Of a stretch of DNA of 24,187 nt, positions 17,669 to 24,187 are shown in pieces. Position 1 is the first letter of the stretch. Each line of letters begins with the position of its first letter. The DNA lies in contig JAJYGO010000235.1 of the NCBI GenBank assembly GCA_021785115.1, forward strand, positions 1 through 24,187, written 5' to 3'. The stretch is from Chloroflexota bacterium (GTDB lineage Bacteria; Chloroflexota; Limnocylindria; Limnocylindrales; CSP1-4). The translations under genes and the position numbers were made by a program. The notes beneath the pieces are model-generated. The model had not been told where the DNA came from. It did no database searches and saw only the letters and a list, made by a program, of their open reading frames with translations.

Positions 17669-17754
17669 TGGCGGAGAGGGTGGGATTCGAACCCACGGAC
17701 CTTGCGGTCAGCGGTTTTCAAGACCGCCGCATTCAACCGCTCTGCCACCTCTCC
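17669..17754 (-). tRNA. tRNA-Ser (anticodon UGA, reads UCA)
   Basis: Read on the minus strand, the 86-base gene begins GGAGAGG (17754-17748), which pairs with CCTCTCC (17679-17673). The anticodon arm is GCGGT-CTTGAAA-ACCGC, so the anticodon is TGA. A long variable arm (TGACCGCAAGGTC) marks it as class II, as serine tRNAs are. The T arm GTGGG-TTCGAAT-CCCAC is perfect. G73 precedes an encoded CCA (17671-17669). It stands alone between two protein genes. Confidence 0.97.
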
Positions 17755-17981
17755 GTCGATCACGACGTGGCTGGCAGGCTGGCTCGCCCTGCCATCGTCG
17801 GTAGAGTAGCAGCCGTTCTGCCGCTCCCTCCGGGCGATCGCCTGCGACGGCCTCGAACGCGCCGATCTGCCGGTGGGCGGGCTCCCTGGGGCCGTCGACG
17901 GCCACGCCGCGCTGACTCGCGCGGGCGACTGCGATCGACCGGCTCCCGTCCGCCGTGGAGCGCCGCTCGAGACCCACTACC
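17755..17981. other. Divergent region between tRNA-Ser and the Kdp kinase gene
   Basis: A 227-base stretch that must hold the tRNA promoter (minus) and the kinase/kdpE promoter (plus). TGGCAGG (17771-17777) pairs with CCTGCCA (17787-17793), a 7-bp hairpin. No convincing promoter or KdpE operator could be placed by eye. Confidence 0.35.
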
Positions 17982-19580
17982 ATGAGCCCGCCGATGCATG
18001 AGTGGTGGGACCGTGGTCGCGGGACGAGGCTCCGGCAAACCGCCGCCGTGAGCGGCGGCGTCGTCGCGGCCCTGGCACTCTCCACGGCCGCGATCGCGCT
18101 GCTGCACGGCGTGCTCGGCGTCCCGTACCCCGCGCCCGTGTACCTGCTGGCGGTGCTGGCGGTGGGCCTGACGTCCGGCACGATCCCGGCGGTCGCCACC
18201 TCCGTGGCGGCGTTCCTGCTCTACGACTTCCTCTTCGTCCAGCCCCTGTACACGCTGACGGTGGCGGATCCGCTGGAATGGCTCGACCTGGTGCTGTTCC
18301 TGGCGGTCGCCATCGCGATCGGCCGCCTTGCCGCGCTCGTGGCCGCCCGCGCGCAGGAGGCCCTGGAACGGGCCCGCGAGGCAGAGGCGCTGGTGGAGAT
18401 CAGCCGCATCCTCGCGACCAGCGAGTCGGCGCAGGCCGCGGCGCCCGACGTGCTGGCCCGCCTGGTCGCGGCGACGGGCGTCGACCGGACCTGGATGGGC
18501 CTCGGGCCGAGCCCGGGCGACGAGCACGTCGTGGCGGACAGCGACCCGTCCGAGCCGCGACCCGGGGGCGTCTGGCAGGTGGTGCTCGAACGCCCGGCGC
18601 CGGGCGCCCTCCCGCGCTGGGTCCGCACGCATGCCCCGGGCCCGTCCCGCGGCGGCACCCGCGAGCCCGGCGTGACGCTGTACCGGGTCCCGATGGAGGT
18701 CGGTGGCGAGATCGCGGGGTCGCTGTGGGCCACGCGGGGCCGGGACCGCGACCTGCCGGGACGCTCCGAGACGCGCATCCTGTCGTCCGCGGCCGACCAG
18801 CTCGGCCAGGTCGCGCGGCGGGACCGGCTCGCCGCCGAGGCGACCGCGGCCGAGGTCGCCCGCCAGAGCGACCGCCTCAAGACGGCCCTCCTCGACTCGG
18901 TCTCCCACGACCTGCGGACCCCGCTGGCCACGATCCGCGCCTCGGCCGGCAGCCTCCTGGACCCGGAGATCGAGTGGTCGGCCGACGAGCAGCGCGCGGC
19001 CCTCCGCTCGATCGACGCGGAGGCCGAGCGCATGAACCGACTGGTGCGCAACCTGCTCGACCTGAGCCGCATCGAGGGCGGCGCGCTCCATCCGGACCTG
19101 GAGCCCCACGACGTGGACGACGTGGTCGCGAGCGCCGTCCAGCGCGCCCGGTCCGCCACCGACAAGCGCATCGAGGTGCGAACCGAGCCGGACCTGCCGC
19201 CGGCGATGGTGGATGACCTGTACCTGGATGAGATCCTGTCCAACCTGCTGGAGAACGCCGTCCGCCACGGCGGCGACCGGATCGTCGTGGGGGCGTCGAC
19301 CGTCGGCGGCGGGGCGCAGATCGAGCTCATCGTCGAGGACGATGGGCCGGGCGTTCCCGACGCGGCGATGCCGCGCCTGTTCGACAAGTTCTTCCGGGTC
19401 GACCGCTCGGGGGCCGGACGCCGGGGCATGGGCGTGGGCCTCACCGTCGTGCAGGGGCTTGCGCGCGCCATGGGCGGCGACGTCACGGCCGGCCGGAGCG
19501 ACCTCGGCGGGCTCGCCGTCGCCGTGCGGGTCCCCGCCGCGCCGGACGGGCTGCCGGCCGCGGCCGGGACGGCCCCGTGA
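17982..19580 (+). CDS. KdpD-C-like sensor histidine kinase (DUF4118-GAF-HisKA-HATPase)
   Basis: A 532-residue membrane kinase equal to the C-terminal half of classical KdpD. Four membrane spans at about 21-45, 50-65, 67-85 and 100-122 form a DUF4118 unit, with the typical Y-D-F-L-F-V-Q-P-L-Y-T-L-T-V-A-D-P between spans 3 and 4. A GAF-like region follows (about 130-275). The kinase core has S-H-D-L-R-T-P-L with phospho-acceptor His 309, N-L-L-E-N-A-V-R-H-G (N425), D-D-G-P-G-V-P, and a G-M-G-V-G-L-T-V-V lid. The N-terminal KdpD/USP part is absent and is encoded separately on the other strand at 20266-21498. ATG 17982 is taken; GTG 17955 and ATG 17994 are alternatives and none has a clear ribosome site. 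The stop overlaps kdpE by 4 bases (GTGA), so kinase and regulator are co-translated. Confidence 0.9.
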   Translation: MSPPMHEWWDRGRGTRLRQTAAVSGGVVAALALSTAAIALLHGVLGVPYPAPVYLLAVLAVGLTSGTIPAVATSVAAFLLYDFLFVQPLYTLTVADPLEWLDLVLFLAVAIAIGRLAALVAARAQEALERAREAEALVEISRILATSESAQAAAPDVLARLVAATGVDRTWMGLGPSPGDEHVVADSDPSEPRPGGVWQVVLERPAPGALPRWVRTHAPGPSRGGTREPGVTLYRVPMEVGGEIAGSLWATRGRDRDLPGRSETRILSSAADQLGQVARRDRLAAEATAAEVARQSDRLKTALLDSVSHDLRTPLATIRASAGSLLDPEIEWSADEQRAALRSIDAEAERMNRLVRNLLDLSRIEGGALHPDLEPHDVDDVVASAVQRARSATDKRIEVRTEPDLPPAMVDDLYLDEILSNLLENAVRHGGDRIVVGASTVGGGAQIELIVEDDGPGVPDAAMPRLFDKFFRVDRSGAGRRGMGVGLTVVQGLARAMGGDVTAGRSDLGGLAVAVRVPAAPDGLPAAAGTAP

Positions 19581-20287
19581 CCATGGCCGACGGAGGGCTG
19601 CGCCTCCTGGTCGTGGAGGACGACGAGGCGACCAGGCAGATCGTCGCCACCTTCCTGGAAAAGCACGGCCACCACGTGGACCAGGCCGGCGACGCGGCGG
19701 AGGCGCTCCGGCTGTGGGCGGCCCACCGCGCCGATCTCGTGCTCCTCGATCTCGGACTGCCCGACCTGGACGGGGTGGACGTCGTCCGGCGCATCCGCAG
19801 GGAGGCCACCACCCCGATCATCATCCTCTCCGCGCGGGGCGAGGAGCGGGACAAGGTGGCCGGGCTCGAGGCCGGCGCCGACGACTACCTCACCAAGCCA
19901 TTCGGCATGGAGGAGCTCCACGCCCGGATGCGCGCCGTGCTGCGCCGCTCGGCGGGACCGGGGGCGGACGCCGAGGGGGTGCTGGTCCTCGGCCCCGTGT
20001 CACTCGACCCGGTGCGTCGGGAAGTCCGCGTGGGCGATCGGCCGGTCGATCTGACGGTGCGCGAGTACGAGCTCCTGAAGGTCCTCCTCTCGCAGCCGGG
20101 ACGAGTCGTCACCCGCCAGCGCCTGCTGCGCAGCGTCTGGGGAGCCGCCTACGCAGAGGAGGCGCACTACCTGCACGTGTACGTGAGCCGAGTGCGCCGC
20201 AAGCTGGCGGATGCGGATCCCACCGGCGCCGCGGGCCGGATCATCGTGGCCGAGCCGGGGGTCGGCTACCGCGTGGTCGATCGCTGA
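19577..20287 (+). CDS. kdpE: KdpE-like OmpR-family response regulator
   Basis: A 236-residue two-domain regulator. The receiver domain (about 8-125) has acidic residues E14-D15-D16, phospho-acceptor Asp 58 in L-L-D-L-G-L-P-D, S85 in L-S-A-R-G, and Lys 107 in Y-L-T-K-P-F. The winged-helix domain (about 135-235) shows L-T-x-R-E-Y-E-L-L-K-V-L, G-R-V-V-T-R-Q-R-L-L, V-W-G, and V-Y-V-S-R-V-R-R-K-L, then the G-V-G-Y-R end. It should activate kdp transcription when phosphorylated by the adjacent kinase. The GTG start at 19577 overlaps the kinase stop; ATG 19583 is an alternative. The Kdp assignment rests on kinase type and the flanking kdpBC genes. Its 3' end overlaps the KdpD-N gene tail to tail by 22 bases. 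Confidence 0.92.
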   Translation: MTMADGGLRLLVVEDDEATRQIVATFLEKHGHHVDQAGDAAEALRLWAAHRADLVLLDLGLPDLDGVDVVRRIRREATTPIIILSARGEERDKVAGLEAGADDYLTKPFGMEELHARMRAVLRRSAGPGADAEGVLVLGPVSLDPVRREVRVGDRPVDLTVREYELLKVLLSQPGRVVTRQRLLRSVWGAAYAEEAHYLHVYVSRVRRKLADADPTGAAGRIIVAEPGVGYRVVDR

Positions 20288-21498
20288 TCCCCGCCCCCGG
20301 CGTCCCCGGCGTCCCCGGCGGCGACCAGGTGGACTTCCACGCCCGGCGCCGCGCGCAAGAGCCGATCGGCGACGGAGCTCCGCAGGATCCGGTCCAGCAC
20401 GGTGCGCTGCTCCTGGACGAGCACGACGTGGGCCACGCGGCGGGCACGGACGACCGCCGTCAGCCCGGCCACGAGGTCCTGGGCCTCCTGCCGCACCACT
20501 TCCGCGCCGAGGTCCACGGCGTAATCCACGTTCTGCTGCAGGTCCTGGAGCCGGTCGCGCGACATCCCCAGGGCCGGCGTCTCCACCGCCACGGCCAGGA
20601 GCGGCGCCCGCAGCGCGCCCGCCAGCGCCGCGGCCCGGCGCACCGCGTGGCGCGCGGCGGGCCGGGCGTCGAGCACGACCAGCACGCGCTCGCTCACGGC
20701 GGGCAGCCTGCGCAGGCCCCGCTCGGTGACGATCTCCTCCAGCTCCTCGTCCACCTGCCCGGCCACGAACCGGAGGCTGAGATCCCGGAGCGCCGTCAGG
20801 TTCGGCTCCGTGAAGAATCGCTCGAGGGCGATCGCGGCCCGATCCGGCGGGTAGACGTTGCCGTGGCGCATCCGCTGGCGCAGGGCGTGCGGGCTCATGT
20901 CGACCAGCTCGATCTCGTCCGCGGCGCGGACGACGTCATCCGGCACGCGCTCGCGGACCGGCACGCCGAGGATCGTCTGCACCGCATCGGCGAGCGAGTC
21001 GATGTGCTGGACGTTGCAGGTGCTGATGACGTGGATCCCGGCGTCCAGGATCAGCTCGACGTCCTGCCAGCGCTTCTCGCGGGGGGACCCGGGCACGTTG
21101 GTGTGGGCGAGCTCGTCCACCAGCGCGATGGCCGGGTGGCGGGCGATCACGGCGTCGGTGTCCATCTCCTCGACCACGACCCCGCGGTACTCGATCCGCG
21201 CCCGGGGCACGATCTCGAGACCGTCCAGCAGCGCCGCCGTGTTGCGCCGCCCGTACGTCTCGACGAACCCGACCACGACGTCGGCGCCCCGATCGTGCCG
21301 GCGATGCGCCTCCTCCAGCATCCTGTACGTCTTGCCGACGCCGGGCGCCATGCCGAGGTAGACCCGCAGCCGTCCGCGCCCCTCGGGCTGGTCCGCGCGG
21401 ACGCGCGCCAGCATCTCGTCCCCGGTCGGGCGCTCCTCGTCGATCCGATCGTCCATCCCGGTCCGCGTCCTTCCGTCCGATCCGTCCAGGCCCATCAT
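20266..21498 (-). CDS. kdpD: Short KdpD: N-terminal sensor and USP domains only
   Basis: A 410-residue cytoplasmic protein equal to the N-terminal half of classical KdpD. The KdpD domain (about 42-250) starts L-R-V-Y-L-G with Walker A G-M-A-P-G-V-G-K-T at 49-57, then V-G-F-V-E-T-Y-G-R, A-L-V-D-E-L-A-H-T-N at 125-134, and N-V-Q-H-I-D-S-L. A universal-stress-protein-like domain (about 270-397) binds ATP or c-di-AMP in relatives. There are no membrane spans and no kinase domain, so it cannot signal alone; stand-alone short KdpDs are known, for example in Anabaena. It probably acts in trans on the kinase at 17982-19580. It is the third visible gene of kdpB-kdpC-kdpD, one base after kdpC. ATG 21498 is used; ATG 21456 with GGAAGG upstream fits the family's usual N terminus equally well. 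Confidence 0.92.
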   Translation of the reverse strand: MMGLDGSDGRTRTGMDDRIDEERPTGDEMLARVRADQPEGRGRLRVYLGMAPGVGKTYRMLEEAHRRHDRGADVVVGFVETYGRRNTAALLDGLEIVPRARIEYRGVVVEEMDTDAVIARHPAIALVDELAHTNVPGSPREKRWQDVELILDAGIHVISTCNVQHIDSLADAVQTILGVPVRERVPDDVVRAADEIELVDMSPHALRQRMRHGNVYPPDRAAIALERFFTEPNLTALRDLSLRFVAGQVDEELEEIVTERGLRRLPAVSERVLVVLDARPAARHAVRRAAALAGALRAPLLAVAVETPALGMSRDRLQDLQQNVDYAVDLGAEVVRQEAQDLVAGLTAVVRARRVAHVVLVQEQRTVLDRILRSSVADRLLRAAPGVEVHLVAAGDAGDAGGGDQRSTTR

Positions 21499-21499
21499 C

Positions 21500-22105
21500 T
21501 CAGGCGCCGGGCTTCAGCAGCCCGTCGAGATCCAGGTTGAGGAGCAGCACGTTCACGTGTGCCGCCCCGAGGAAGCCCAGCATGGGCCCCGAGGTGTGCT
21601 TCGCGACCAGCGCCTGGACGGCCGCCACCGTCATCCCGCGGGCCCGGGCCACGCGCGGCACCTGGTAGGCGGCCGCCGCGGGGCTGATGTCCGGGTCGAG
21701 CCCCGACGCCGAGGCGGTCACCAGGTCGACGGGGATCGGCGCGTTGCCGTTCGCCCTGCGCAGCGCGTCCACGCGCTGGACCACCTCGTCGATGAGCTGG
21801 CGGCTGGTCGGCCCGAGGTTGGAGCCACCGGAACCGGCGGCGTCGTAGCCGCCGGGGTTGGACGGCGTGACGCCCGCGGCCGAGGGGCGGCCCCAGAAGT
21901 ACTGCGGTTCGTCGAAGTACTGGCCGATCAGCGACGAGCCGACGGTCTTCCCGTCGACCACGATGAAGGAGCCGTTGGCCTGGGCCGGAAACGCCACCTG
22001 CGCCACCGCCGTGACCGCGGCCGGGTAGACGAGCCCCGTGATGATCGTGAGGACGGCCAGCAGGGCGATCGCCGGCCAGAGCTGGTTCCGGAGGAAGGCA
22101 CGCAT
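21500..22105 (-). CDS. kdpC: Potassium-transporting ATPase subunit KdpC
   Basis: Accessory subunit of the KdpFABC high-affinity K+ pump. At 201 residues it is normal in length. One N-terminal membrane helix (about 9-31) begins after [12 protein letters not shown] and includes T-G-L-V-Y-P, the family's start signature. Further blocks are G-S-x-L-I-G-Q-x-F with Y-F-W-G-R-P-S, the G-G-S-N-L-G-P-T-S motif, [19 protein letters not shown], and V-N-V-L-x-L-N-L-x-L-D at the end. ATG 22105 has GGGAG 8 bases upstream. It lies 12 bases after kdpB and one base before the short kdpD, so the three are one transcript. kdpA would lie beyond the right edge. Confidence 0.97.
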   Translation of the reverse strand: MRAFLRNQLWPAIALLAVLTIITGLVYPAAVTAVAQVAFPAQANGSFIVVDGKTVGSSLIGQYFDEPQYFWGRPSAAGVTPSNPGGYDAAGSGGSNLGPTSRQLIDEVVQRVDALRRANGNAPIPVDLVTASASGLDPDISPAAAAYQVPRVARARGMTVAAVQALVAKHTSGPMLGFLGAAHVNVLLLNLDLDGLLKPGA

Positions 22106-22117
22106 CGCGGCCGCTCC

Positions 22118-24187
<2,070 letters not shown>

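Noticed and set aside
20289..21540. The long plus-strand continuation opposite the short kdpD
   Set aside because: His/Arg/Gln-rich complement of the clear KdpD/USP protein, with no domain and no ribosome site.

Overview
The window is very GC-rich (about 70-75% by eye, with G or C at nearly every third codon position). It is densely packed with housekeeping genes, many joined by 4-base start/stop overlaps. I infer a free-living high-GC bacterium. Chloroflexota is plausible because it combines a shikimate kinase/dehydroquinate synthase fusion, a T-box in front of trp genes and a KdpD split into two proteins, but no marker here proves the phylum. I see no phage genes, transposases or CRISPR arrays.

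Layout: (1) 1-4743, plus strand: the end of a shikimate/chorismate operon. It holds the aroE 3' end, aroC, an aroK-aroB fusion with a hexapeptide minisatellite tail, type II aroQ, a chorismate mutase and a small membrane protein. (2) 4757-4815: two strong hairpins between convergent genes. (3) 4822-5265, minus: an unrecognised membrane-anchored protein with five YRAGER repeats. (4) 5452-12806, minus: a complete tryptophan operon trpE-G-D-(C-F-B)-A, in which TrpC, TrpF and TrpB are one 993-residue polypeptide. (5) 12873-13204, minus: a consensus-like promoter, a tryptophan T-box riboswitch (specifier TGG, acceptor bulge TGGC) and a terminator controlling that operon. (6) 13353-17624: a four-helix membrane protein, a large LuxR-type ATPase regulator with lower GC, a few tiny ORFs and one hypothetical gene. 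(7) 17669-17754, minus: tRNA-Ser(UGA). (8) 17982-20287, plus: a KdpD-C-like histidine kinase and kdpE. (9) 20266-24187, minus: a KdpD-N/USP protein, kdpC and kdpB (5' end beyond the window).

The left two thirds form a complete route from late shikimate intermediates to chorismate and on to tryptophan, apart from EPSP synthase (aroA), which is not in the window. The chorismate mutase diverts chorismate toward Phe/Tyr. TrpE/TrpG divert it toward Trp under control of uncharged tRNA-Trp. The right end is a high-affinity K+ uptake (Kdp) locus whose sensor is divided between two converging transcription units.
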